Source: Bacteroidales bacterium (GTDB lineage Bacteria > Bacteroidota > Bacteroidia > Bacteroidales > Muribaculaceae). From it: a stretch of DNA of 64,000 bases. The DNA is taken from positions 5,512-69,511 of the forward strand of contig JAAVFP010000027.1 in the NCBI GenBank assembly GCA_014800735.1, given 5' to 3'. Positions 39,019-47,991 of the stretch are shown here, in pieces (within the stretch, counting starts at the first letter, position 1; every line of letters starts with the position of its first letter). Below the pieces are notes generated by a model. That model was not told the DNA's origin, did no database searches, and saw only the letters and a program-made list of their open reading frames with translations. Both the position numbers and the translations under genes were made by a program.

Positions 39019-41220
39019 TTACTTCCTCAGCTTATCGCTGAAGTATTCGAACATACGTCCGTACACCACCGCGCGGGCATTGCAACCGTTGATGGAGTGG
39101 TTCATGTTGGGGAACACGAACATGTCGCACAGCATGCCGGCGCTCTGGAGCGTGGACACATACTGGAGCGTATTGGCAGGGTGAACATTATCGTCGGCCG
39201 TGCCGTACATCATCAGCAGCGGGCAGTCAAGATGCAGGATGCGGTTGATGGCCGAAGCATCGGCATATCCGCGTTCGTTCTGCTGCGGCGTGAGCATGTA
39301 GCGCTCGGTGTACACCGTGTCGTAGAACCGCCAGTCCGTAACCGGAGCTATGGCCACAGCGGCCGCATATGGACAATCATCGGCCGATGCGCACATCAGC
39401 GCCTCGTAGCCACCGTAGCTCCAGCCGTAGATGCCTATCTGCGAGGCATCGGCGTAGGGCAGCGAGCCTGCATAGCGGGCTGCTGCAACCTGGTCGATGG
39501 TTTCGTAGTGGCCAAGCTGTTTGTAGACTGCCGTGCGGAAGGCGGTTCCACGTCCGCCGGTTCCGCGTCCGTCCACACACACCACCACGAAGCCGTTGTT
39601 GGCGAAGTAGGCCTCCCAGTCAAGGGTCCACTTGTCGAGCACGCTCTGCGAACCCGGACCGCTGTATTGGCTCATAATCACGGGGTATTTTTTGCTTTGG
39701 CTGAAATTGCGTGGCTTCACCACATAGCCGTTGAGCTCGATGCCCTCGGGAGTACGGAAACTGAAGAATTCCTTGTCGGCCGTCAGGCGTCCGGCACGCT
39801 CGGCATATTCCTTGTTGTCCTCGAGCGTGCGCAGCTGCTTGCCGTCGGCGCGGTTGAGCGTGTAGACCGGCGGAGTGGTCACGTTGCTGTAATTCAGCAC
39901 CATGTGGGTGCAGCCGGGAGCAAAGTCGGCGTTGGCAGTGCCGTGGTCGGGCGTAAGCGCCGTCACCGCACCCTTCTTGTCCAGGCGGTAGATGGTGCGG
40001 TCCTTGGGTGTCGGAGCGGCCGCCTGGAAGTAATGATTACCCGCGGCATCGCTGCCGTAGTACGCCGTGGCGTCATGGTCGCCGGGAGTGGTGCAGCGAA
40101 GCTCGCTGCCGGTATAGGAATATTCGTAGTAGCGGGTATAGTCAGCATCGCTGCGGCTCACCACAAATGAGTTCGCACCAACGTACAGGTCCTCGTAGGC
40201 CGCGCTCTCAATCCACGCCTTGGATTCCTCGACGTACACCGACTTCGAAACCGTCGACTTGGGATTGCACACAAAAATCTCGTAGCGGTTCTGGTCGCGG
40301 TTCAGCGTGGCCACAAGCAGTTTTGAGGCATCAGGACCGTATTCGATGCGGGGAATATAGTAAGCCATCGCGCCGGGCAGGTCCACCTGCTTCGTCTTGC
40401 GGGTCTCCACATCGTAGCTGTGAACCGTCACTACCGAGTTGGGTTCGCCGGCTACAGGGTATTTATAGTTCATCCAGCCGGGATAGAGCGAGTATTGCTC
40501 CATGCGGTTGCACGTGCCCTCGTAGAGCGGCAGGCTGTACATGGGCACACGGCTTTCGTCGAAGCGCAGATAGCACAGCGTCAGGTTGTCCGGCGCCCAG
40601 GTCATGCCCTGTGTTAGCGTGAACTCCTCCTCGTAGGTCCAGTCCGTAGCGCCATTGATTATCTCGTTGGCCTTGCCGTCGGTCGTCACGGCTACGCAGG
40701 TGTTGTAGTCAAGTTTGGCCGCGTAGATGTTGTTGTCGGCCACGAAAGCCACCATGCGAGAGTCGGGCGAGAACAGCGGGATGCGCTGGCGCGGATGCTC
40801 CACCGACAGCGGACGCAGGATGCGCGAACGCACCTCGTAAACGTAGTATTCAGCGTCGAACGAACGGCGGTAAATCATCTTCGTATTGCGCCACACCATC
40901 ACCTTGGAGCCGTCGGGGCTCACCGTGAAGCCTTCGAAGTCCGGAATCGTCGTTTCGCGAGTGTGGGTAACATCGAAAAGCGTCTCACCCTCCTTACCCG
41001 AGGCGATATCACGTAGCACCAGGCGTTTGCAGTCCGGTGTCTGTTCAACAGTATTCACACCGTCCGGCATAAACACCACCGAGACCGACGCGGGAGTACT
41101 CTGCGGAGCCGTGTAGGCACCCAGTTCGCTCACGGCGGTAGAACGTTTCAAGGCCGACGCATCGGCGCCGACAAGCAGCAGCGCAGTAGCTGCAAATATC
41201 TTTAAAGATTTGCTAATCAT
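39019..41220 (-). CDS. S9 family peptidase, dipeptidyl peptidase IV-like
   Basis: beta-propeller N-term, catalytic GIYGWSYGGYEALM, GTADDNVHPAN, FPNMNHSINGCNARAVVYGRMFEYF; start MISKSLKIFAAT. Confidence 0.92.
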   Translation of the reverse strand: MISKSLKIFAATALLLVGADASALKRSTAVSELGAYTAPQSTPASVSVVFMPDGVNTVEQTPDCKRLVLRDIASGKEGETLFDVTHTRETTIPDFEGFTVSPDGSKVMVWRNTKMIYRRSFDAEYYVYEVRSRILRPLSVEHPRQRIPLFSPDSRMVAFVADNNIYAAKLDYNTCVAVTTDGKANEIINGATDWTYEEEFTLTQGMTWAPDNLTLCYLRFDESRVPMYSLPLYEGTCNRMEQYSLYPGWMNYKYPVAGEPNSVVTVHSYDVETRKTKQVDLPGAMAYYIPRIEYGPDASKLLVATLNRDQNRYEIFVCNPKSTVSKSVYVEESKAWIESAAYEDLYVGANSFVVSRSDADYTRYYEYSYTGSELRCTTPGDHDATAYYGSDAAGNHYFQAAAPTPKDRTIYRLDKKGAVTALTPDHGTANADFAPGCTHMVLNYSNVTTPPVYTLNRADGKQLRTLEDNKEYAERAGRLTADKEFFSFRTPEGIELNGYVVKPRNFSQSKKYPVIMSQYSGPGSQSVLDKWTLDWEAYFANNGFVVVCVDGRGTGGRGTAFRTAVYKQLGHYETIDQVAAARYAGSLPYADASQIGIYGWSYGGYEALMCASADDCPYAAAVAIAPVTDWRFYDTVYTERYMLTPQQNERGYADASAINRILHLDCPLLMMYGTADDNVHPANTLQYVSTLQSAGMLCDMFVFPNMNHSINGCNARAVVYGRMFEYFSDKLRK

Positions 41221-41262
41221 AACGATACACTTAGCCACCGCACATGCAGGGCATTATAATTG

Positions 41263-41270
41263 CAAAATTA
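41263..41270 (-). promoter_or_regulatory. candidate -7 element for the DPP-IV-like gene
   Basis: TAATTTTG on - strand ~45 nt upstream of the start codon. Confidence 0.4.
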
Positions 41271-42116
41271 GCAAAAATAATCATAACAGCCCGCCTTCGC
41301 CCTCCCCAAATTAGCATAAAACTTATGCCTTTCTTTGCTCTGTTTGCACAAAACTTGCGGTGATGTATGTAATTGAAAGAAGTCCCGACAATTAAATGCC
41401 GAGAATGGCAACCGTGCTACAGCTATGCTCAAGTCACTCATATTAATAGTCATAATATGAGCAAACGTAAGAGCGCCGAAAAGCATTCCAAACAGTCGGT
41501 GGAGAAATGCTTTAAGTTCTTTGTTGTGAATATATTTTGAGTTGATCAAGAGATATATACCCCACGGTGTAGCGCAAAGGACTATATAATACCATGCGTA
41601 TTTTTGGTAAAGACTTATTCCCACCGCGACTGCTGAAATTAGAAAGACAGCTATTTGTAAAACGATAGTTAATACAGAACTGCCGTGGATAGTTCGAGGA
41701 TTGTTAATGTGAAGCAGACTTTTGAATATGATATTTGCCGATAAAATTACCATGCAGATTATCAGATAGTTTCGCATTACAAAAACTTCATCCGATAAAC
41801 CTATTGGCATTTTCGTGATTGCACATACTATGCAAGTGGCAATAGTGTAATAGATTAGCAGTTTCCAATTCGCTGTTCGGGTTGTACTGCCTTGCCGTAT
41901 TGGGAAATTATCAGTAATGTAATAGAAGGAGCATCCTCCGAAAAAGGACAAGACTATAGTATAGAAGATTATTGATTCGTGATTTAAGCTTCCAAAATTA
42001 AGTACCAATAGTAGGCCCGCCAACATCCATGCACCACTCAAGCAGCTAAGCAGGTAAGCCATGAACCCAATTATTTTATTTGTGGATGAGCGTACTGAGA
42101 TTGATTCTACCTTCAT
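41268..42116 (-). CDS. hypothetical polytopic membrane protein
   Basis: 282 aa, several hydrophobic segments; no family recognised. Confidence 0.6.
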   Translation of the reverse strand: MKVESISVRSSTNKIIGFMAYLLSCLSGAWMLAGLLLVLNFGSLNHESIIFYTIVLSFFGGCSFYYITDNFPIRQGSTTRTANWKLLIYYTIATCIVCAITKMPIGLSDEVFVMRNYLIICMVILSANIIFKSLLHINNPRTIHGSSVLTIVLQIAVFLISAVAVGISLYQKYAWYYIVLCATPWGIYLLINSKYIHNKELKAFLHRLFGMLFGALTFAHIMTINMSDLSIAVARLPFSAFNCRDFFQLHTSPQVLCKQSKERHKFYANLGRAKAGCYDYFC

Positions 42117-42233
42117 GGTAACAAGTGATTGGTGATACGGCTAAATTACGGACTTTTATCCAATAAACCAAATTTTTATTATCGCAGCGTAACTAATTAT
42201 TTTCACAATAGGTTTTTGAGTGTTTGCTTGGCA

Positions 42234-42355
42234 GCCGCATGGCGGCAAAAAGCAGCGTAGCTGCGGAATAGTAGCAGCCTATGGTAAGAAGCGCGTAGCG
42301 CGTTCGCAACCATAGGACAAGAATGTCATTTTATACCATGGAGCTCCGGAGGAGC
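42234..42355. repeat. multi-hairpin intergenic element
   Basis: GCCGC-ATG-GCGGC (42234-46), GCAGC-GTA-GCTGC (42252-64), CCTATGGT/ACCATAGG (42278-85/42309-16) enclosing GCGC-GTA-GCGC (42291-301), GCTCC-GGA-GGAGC (42343-55). Confidence 0.7.
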
Positions 42356-42365
42356 GACGTACCTA

Positions 42366-43133
42366 TCACCATCCGGCCAGGCGGAAGAGGAGGAAGGTGA
42401 TGATGGCATAGAAGGCTATGGCGGTCAGGAGGTAAGCCACAAAGTAGATTATGCTCTTTTTCACGCTGTGCATTGGAAAGGCATGGTAGAGACTGAAACT
42501 GATGATAAAGAGTGTGTAGCCTGTATCAATAGTCGAAGTCAGCATTTCGGGCAGAATGTAGTGAAGGGGCTGTGTGATGAGGTTAAATAGCAGCAGCGTG
42601 TCAATCATGTAAAGTAGGGCGCAGAAAAGCTCGGCGAAGTTGTAGCGGCGAGCTCCTTTGCGGCCATAAACAACAGGCACCGCCAGCAGTGCGGGCACAT
42701 AGAGGATCAGAATCTGTACCACGGGGCTGTCTTTAAGAAAAGTTGCCACGCCATAGCCCACCCGGTAGGCGGATGACCGTGTGGCGAGGTCAAGCTCGGG
42801 TGCGGTCACCACAACTTTTGCGCCGGTGTAGCCGGTGAGTACGGTGCTGAAAAAGCAGAGCAGGATGAGCATGCTCATGGGTTGGGTGTACGCCACACGC
42901 TGACCGCGGATGTAGCGGCGAATCACTTCCCAGGGATGTATGAGCAGGTTCCAGGCAGTATAGAAGAAACCGCGGTTCACACGCAGCAGACCGGACAGAA
43001 GGTCAACGAAAAACGTGCGGTTCGCCAGCCGTCCAACACTTGTAGCCTGTCCGCACTCAGGGCAGAATTTGGCTGTGCATATTGCGCCGCAGTTGCGGCA
43101 GCGGATGCCTGGTTTCTTCTTTTTCTTTGTCAT
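42366..43133 (-). CDS. DUF3667-like membrane protein with N-terminal zinc ribbon
   Basis: CRNCGAICTAKFCPECGQ, RGFFYTAWNLLIHPWEVIRRYIRGQRVAYTQPMSML. Confidence 0.82.
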   Translation of the reverse strand: MTKKKKKPGIRCRNCGAICTAKFCPECGQATSVGRLANRTFFVDLLSGLLRVNRGFFYTAWNLLIHPWEVIRRYIRGQRVAYTQPMSMLILLCFFSTVLTGYTGAKVVVTAPELDLATRSSAYRVGYGVATFLKDSPVVQILILYVPALLAVPVVYGRKGARRYNFAELFCALLYMIDTLLLFNLITQPLHYILPEMLTSTIDTGYTLFIISFSLYHAFPMHSVKKSIIYFVAYLLTAIAFYAIITFLLFRLAGW

Positions 43134-43147
43134 TGGTTCTTCTTAAA

Positions 43148-43187
43148 GGACGAAACGCCGGCTCAGTTGTGCTGGGCCGGCGTTCCG
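43148..43187 (-). terminator. probable terminator after frdB
   Basis: AACGCCGGC...GCCGGCGTT stem; T tract weak. Confidence 0.5.
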
Positions 43188-43209
43188 CATAATTTATTAA
43201 GTCAGGCGA

Positions 43210-43965
43210 TTACTCGCTGCACTTTGCGTTGATGAATTCGCGGTTGAGGCGGGCGATGTTGCTCAGAGGAATGCTCTTGGGGCACTCGGCGGCGCAGGCA
43301 CCGGTGTTGGTGCAGTTGCCGAAGCCGAGCTCGTCCATCTTCTTGACCATGGCGCGGGCGCGACGCTTGCGCTCCACCTGACCCTGGGGCAGGAGAGCGA
43401 ACTGGCTCACCTTGGCCGATACGAACAGCATTGCGGAGCCGTTCTTGCAGGCAGCCACACAGGCACCGCAGCCGATGCAGGTGGCCGAGTCCATTGCGGT
43501 GTCGGCTACTTCCTTGCTGATGGGCAGGTTGTTGGCATCCTGTGCACCACCGCAGTTGAACGACACGTAGCCGCCGGCCTGCTGGATTTTGTCGAATGCG
43601 TTGCGGTCCACCATGAGGTCGCGGATCACAGGGAAAGCGGCCGAGCGCCAGGGTTCGATGGTGATGGTGTCGCCATCCTTGAACTTACGCATGTGGAGCT
43701 GGCAGGTGGTGATGCCCTGCACCGGGCCGTGGGGATGGCCGTTGATGTAGAGCGAGCACATACCGCAGATGCCCTCGCGGCAGTCGCTGTCGAAAACTAC
43801 GGGCTCTTCACCCTTTTCTACGAGCTGCTGGTTGAGCATATCGAGCATCTCGAGGAAGGAGCTACCGGTCGAAACATTGTCGAGGTGGTAGCTGGCGAAC
43901 TGTCCTTTCTCCTTGGGACCACGTTGACGCCAAATTTTCAGATTTACGCTGATAGTATGTTCCAT
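43210..43965 (-). CDS. frdB: fumarate reductase/succinate dehydrogenase iron-sulfur subunit
   Basis: [57 protein letters not shown]. Confidence 0.95.
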   Translation of the reverse strand: MEHTISVNLKIWRQRGPKEKGQFASYHLDNVSTGSSFLEMLDMLNQQLVEKGEEPVVFDSDCREGICGMCSLYINGHPHGPVQGITTCQLHMRKFKDGDTITIEPWRSAAFPVIRDLMVDRNAFDKIQQAGGYVSFNCGGAQDANNLPISKEVADTAMDSATCIGCGACVAACKNGSAMLFVSAKVSQFALLPQGQVERKRRARAMVKKMDELGFGNCTNTGACAAECPKSIPLSNIARLNREFINAKCSE

Positions 43966-44034
43966 TTTTATGTTTAGGTTTGGCAGCTGACCCTGTGCCC
44001 GCGGTGGCCACAGGGCAGCGGCGTGGTTGAAGGA

Positions 44035-46062
44035 TTAGGACTTGTAGTTACGGGTCTGTACCTGGATAGCTTCGTACTTGAGGGGTTCTTTCAGCAGCAC
44101 GGGCTTTTCGTTGTCGCCGGTGTACTTCCAGCAGCTCACGTACATGTATTCGTCGTCGCGACGGGCTGCTTCGCCGTCGGCAGTCTGGTATTCTTCGCGG
44201 AAGTGAGCGCCGCAGGATTCGTTGCGGTTCAGGGCGTCGATAGCCATCATCTTGGCCATTACCAGGAAGTCCTCCAGGCGGAGTGCCTTTTCGAGCTCGG
44301 TGTTGAGGTCGTCGGCACGGCCCACGATGCGGAGATCGCTGTAGAATTCCTTGCGAACTTCCTCGATTTCGCCAACGGCCTTAACGAGGCTCTGCAGGGT
44401 GCGGCCCATGCCCACCAGGTTCCACATGATGTGGCCCAGGCGCTTGTGGATTTCGTCGGGGCTCTTGGTACCCTTGATGTTCATCAGCTTCTCGATGCGA
44501 GCCTTCACGTCGGCCTCGGCCTTGTCGAACTCGGGGCTGTTGGTGCTGAAGTGGGGCACCTTGATCTGGTCGCTCAGGTAGTTCTGCATGGTGTAGGGCA
44601 GCACGAAGTAGCCGTCGGCCAGACCCTGCATCAGTGCCGAAGCACCCAGACGGTTAGCACCGTGGTCGGAGAAGTTGCACTCGCCGATAGCGAAGAGGCC
44701 CTTGATGGAAGTCTGAAGCTCGTAGTCAACCCAGATACCGCCCATGGTGTAGTGCGATGCGGGGAAGATCATCATCGGGGTCTCGTAGGGATTATCGTCC
44801 GAGATCATCTGGTACATGTCGAAGAGGTTGCCGTAGCGGTCACGCACAACATCCTCGCCAAGACGCTGGATGGCGTACTTGAAGTCGAGGTATACGGCGT
44901 TGCCGGTACCTACGCCGAAACCGGCGTCGCAACGCTCCTTGGCGGCACGCGAAGCGATGTCGCGGGGGCACAGGTTACCGAATGCGGGGTAGCGGCGCTC
45001 CAGGTAGAAGTCGCGGTCCTCGTCGGGGATGTCGGTGGGTTTCTTCTTGCCGGCGCGGATAGCTTCGGCATCTTCTTTCTTCTTGGGCACCCAGATGCGG
45101 CCGTCGTTGCGGAGCGATTCGCTCATAAGGGTCAGCTTGGACTGGTCCTCGCCGTGAACAGGAATACAGGTGGGGTGAATCTGGGTGAAGGCAAGGTTGG
45201 CAAGGTAGGCACCCTTCTTGAACGCCTGGATAGCGGCCGAACCGTTGCAGCCCATAGCGTTGGTGGAAAGGAAGAACGCACGGCCATAGCCGCCGGTAGC
45301 CAGAACAACGGCGTGAGCGGCGTAGCGCTCGATTTCACCGGTGATGAGGTTGCGAACGATGATACCGCGGGCGCGGCCGTCGATGATAACCACGTCGAGC
45401 ATCTCGCGGCGGTTGAAGCTACGCACGGTGCCCTTCTGGATCTGGCGGTTCAGCGAGCTGTAGGCGCCGAGCAGAAGCTGCTGGCCGGTCTGGCCCTTGG
45501 CGTAGAAAGTACGGCTCACCTGAGCGCCACCGAACGAACGGTTGGCAAGCAGACCGCCGTATTCGCGGGCGAAGGGAACGCCCTGCTGATCGCACTGGTC
45601 AATGATGTTGTTGGACACTTCGGCCAGACGGTATACGTTGGCTTCACGCGAGCGGAAGTCGCCGCCTTTCACAGTGTCGTAGAACAGACGGTAAACCGAG
45701 TCACCGTCGTTCTGATAATTCTTGGCTGCATTGATACCGCCCTGAGCTGCGATGGAGTGTGCGCGGCGGGGGCTGTCCTGGATGCAGAAGTTATATACGT
45801 TGAAACCCAGTTCGCCAAGGGTGGCGGCAGCCGAAGCGCCGGCCAGACCGGTACCTACGACGATGATGTCGAGGTTGCGCTTGTTGGCGGGGTTCACAAG
45901 TTTCTGATGAGCCTTGTAGTTGGTCCATTTCTCAGCGATAGGACCTTCGGGAATCTTGGAGTCAATGGTGTATTCCGGCAGTTTCGACGATTCGATGTCG
46001 GCGAAGTCCTTCATAATAGGGCTGGAATCAATCATTCCATCGAGGTTGAGTGTCTGTGCCAT
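44035..46062 (-). CDS. frdA: fumarate reductase/succinate dehydrogenase flavoprotein subunit
   Basis: [87 protein letters not shown]. Confidence 0.96.
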   Translation of the reverse strand: MAQTLNLDGMIDSSPIMKDFADIESSKLPEYTIDSKIPEGPIAEKWTNYKAHQKLVNPANKRNLDIIVVGTGLAGASAAATLGELGFNVYNFCIQDSPRRAHSIAAQGGINAAKNYQNDGDSVYRLFYDTVKGGDFRSREANVYRLAEVSNNIIDQCDQQGVPFAREYGGLLANRSFGGAQVSRTFYAKGQTGQQLLLGAYSSLNRQIQKGTVRSFNRREMLDVVIIDGRARGIIVRNLITGEIERYAAHAVVLATGGYGRAFFLSTNAMGCNGSAAIQAFKKGAYLANLAFTQIHPTCIPVHGEDQSKLTLMSESLRNDGRIWVPKKKEDAEAIRAGKKKPTDIPDEDRDFYLERRYPAFGNLCPRDIASRAAKERCDAGFGVGTGNAVYLDFKYAIQRLGEDVVRDRYGNLFDMYQMISDDNPYETPMMIFPASHYTMGGIWVDYELQTSIKGLFAIGECNFSDHGANRLGASALMQGLADGYFVLPYTMQNYLSDQIKVPHFSTNSPEFDKAEADVKARIEKLMNIKGTKSPDEIHKRLGHIMWNLVGMGRTLQSLVKAVGEIEEVRKEFYSDLRIVGRADDLNTELEKALRLEDFLVMAKMMAIDALNRNESCGAHFREEYQTADGEAARRDDEYMYVSCWKYTGDNEKPVLLKEPLKYEAIQVQTRNYKS

Positions 46063-46071
46063 ATCTCTGAG

Positions 46072-47106
46072 TTATTCGTTGGTTTCGGTTTGCATTCCTT
46101 TCATTTGTTTTGCCTGGGCGGCGCGCTGCTCCACGAAGTTGGCAAACTGGGGCAGCTGGCTCAGCTCCATGCTCACTGCGGCAGGAGCCTGGGCGGCGGA
46201 GAATTCCATGATGGCCTTGGCACGCTCGATGTATGCGTCGCCGCTTTCGGCGAAGAAGTCCATCTGGGCGGTCTGGGTGTTGATGCCGTTGGCTTCGGCA
46301 GCCTTGATGGCCTGCTGGAACTCACCCTGATATTCTTCGATAAGTTCAGCAGCCTTTTCGCTCCAGTACTCACCGTACTGCTCCTGCAGGGCGGGAGCCT
46401 CAAGATAGTAGTTGCGGTGTGCCTGAACGGTGAACACGATAGCCTGGGCAATGAAGCAGAGGACTACGATGGAGGTCCACCAGCAAGCGATTTTCTTCAG
46501 GCGGGGCAGCCAGATGTTATTGTCCCAGCCAATGGTGTGGAACATGGACCAGAAGCCATGGTTCATGTGGAACCAGAGAGCGATGAAGCCGATGATGTAG
46601 ATTACGGGAGTCCACCAGCACGAGAAAGCGGCCTGGATGAACAGTGTACCGAACTCGGGAGCGGCGGGAGTGCCGTTCACTTCAGGATAAGCGCTCAGGT
46701 CGTGGGTGATAAGCTCCTGGAGCTGCATCTTGGCCCAGAACTGAATCAGGTGAACCACCAGGAAGGCGAGAATCACGATACCGAGAACGAGCATGTTCTT
46801 CGACGACCATTCCACACCGGGTGCCTTGCCGTCGATAGCGTAGCGGTCGTTACCGCGGGCGCGACGGTTCTGAACAGTCAGCCAGATAGCGTAGATGATG
46901 TGGATGATGAAAAGTGCTGCCAGGCCGATGGATGCAATCAGCGCATACCAGTTGGCACCGAGGAATTGGCAGATCACGTTGTAAGCCGACGGCCAGATCA
47001 GGGCCACGGCATTCATCAGAACGTGAAATGTTACGAATAGGACGAGGCAGATACCCGTGAGGGCCATCACAAACTTACGTCCTATAGATGAGCATGTTAA
47101 CCACAT
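46072..47106 (-). CDS. frdC: fumarate reductase/succinate dehydrogenase cytochrome b subunit with ~115-aa C-terminal extension
   Basis: SSIGRKFVMALTGICLVLFVTFHVLMN, FIALWFHMNHGFWSMFHTIGWDNNIWLPRLK; hydrophilic tail after residue ~230. Confidence 0.92.
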   Translation of the reverse strand: MWLTCSSIGRKFVMALTGICLVLFVTFHVLMNAVALIWPSAYNVICQFLGANWYALIASIGLAALFIIHIIYAIWLTVQNRRARGNDRYAIDGKAPGVEWSSKNMLVLGIVILAFLVVHLIQFWAKMQLQELITHDLSAYPEVNGTPAAPEFGTLFIQAAFSCWWTPVIYIIGFIALWFHMNHGFWSMFHTIGWDNNIWLPRLKKIACWWTSIVVLCFIAQAIVFTVQAHRNYYLEAPALQEQYGEYWSEKAAELIEEYQGEFQQAIKAAEANGINTQTAQMDFFAESGDAYIERAKAIMEFSAAQAPAAVSMELSQLPQFANFVEQRAAQAKQMKGMQTETNE

Positions 47107-47203
47107 AAGGATGATTTAGTTAGATTGATTTATGAATTGTTTGTATTTATTCAGCATCATCTCGCGCCGTCCGCCACACAGGGCACACCGAGCGATTATT
47201 GTG

Positions 47204-47235
47204 CAAATTTAAGGAAGATTTACCAATCCGCCCAA
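47204..47235 (-). promoter_or_regulatory. candidate promoter of frdCAB
   Basis: -7 TAAATTTG (47211-47204) and -33 TTGG (47235-47232), 20-nt spacer. Confidence 0.5.
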
Positions 47236-47331
47236 CATTTAACGAAAAAAATCCGCAATTCACTAAAGTTAATTTCGCAAACCGCTCCGTCGCCTCCACA
47301 CCCGCAAGCCCGGACACCTCGCCGGCAGTAT

Positions 47332-47364
47332 AAAAAACAGGGCGCGCCGGCCGGCACGCCCTGT
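47332..47364 (-). terminator. Rho-independent terminator of the TerB-like gene
   Basis: On - strand ACAGGGCG-TGCCGGCCGGCG-CGCCCTGT followed by TTTTTA. Confidence 0.85.
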
Positions 47365-47384
47365 AGGGGTTCGGGTGCTTGGAT

Positions 47385-47828
47385 TTAAGCTTTGTTCTTG
47401 ATAATAAGCACTTCGATAATCTGGACAGCAATCTGCTCCGAGATTTCGAGGGCTTCGGCAAGCTGGTTGATGATTTCTTTTTCTTCATCCTCAACTACGC
47501 CGTCGGCCAGAGCGATATCAACAGCGCAAGCGAATGCGGTGAGTTTCAAATCCTCGGGCAGACTCTCGACCGAAGCAGCCACCAGGGCAGCGGGACCTTC
47601 GTTGCGGAGGATGCGGAAGATTTTATCGAACATCTTGTCAAATGCGGGGCCGGAGTAGTTGTCATACAGACGCAGACGACGGATGTAGTTTACAAGACCT
47701 TCCCATTCTGATTCGGCGATGCTTCCATCGGCACCTGCCATGGCCAGTGCGATACCTGCAAAAGCTTCCTGTGCATTCAGCGGTTCTGCTTTGGGAGCTT
47801 TGGAGAATGCTTTATCAAATATTCCCAT
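47385..47828 (-). CDS. TerB-like family protein
   Basis: 147 aa; AFAGIALAMAGADGSIAESEWEGLVNYIRR ... AFACAVDIALADGVVEDEEKEIINQLAEALEI. Confidence 0.82.
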   Translation of the reverse strand: MGIFDKAFSKAPKAEPLNAQEAFAGIALAMAGADGSIAESEWEGLVNYIRRLRLYDNYSGPAFDKMFDKIFRILRNEGPAALVAASVESLPEDLKLTAFACAVDIALADGVVEDEEKEIINQLAEALEISEQIAVQIIEVLIIKNKA

Positions 47829-47871
47829 TGTTTTGAGTAATTATTGGTTAATAAAAAGAGTTTTGCATATG

Positions 47872-47879
47872 CAAAGTTA
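47872..47879 (-). promoter_or_regulatory. candidate -7 element for the TerB-like gene
   Basis: TAACTTTG on - strand ~45 nt upstream of the start codon. Confidence 0.45.
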
Positions 47880-47991
47880 CTATGAAAGTCCGATAATTCC
47901 AACTGCTTTCTGAGATATTAAGAAGCGAAAACTGCGAGGTGCGTTAGGTTTGTAACTTACCGAGAACCGCATCGAAATGACTCCCAGAATC

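Noticed and set aside
44023-47040. 1005-aa + strand ORF spanning the whole frdB-frdA-frdC region
   Set aside because: Antisense to three clearly identifiable conserved genes; long open antisense frames are expected with this GC and codon bias, and the translation is low-complexity (V/G/H/L/A-rich) with no family signature.
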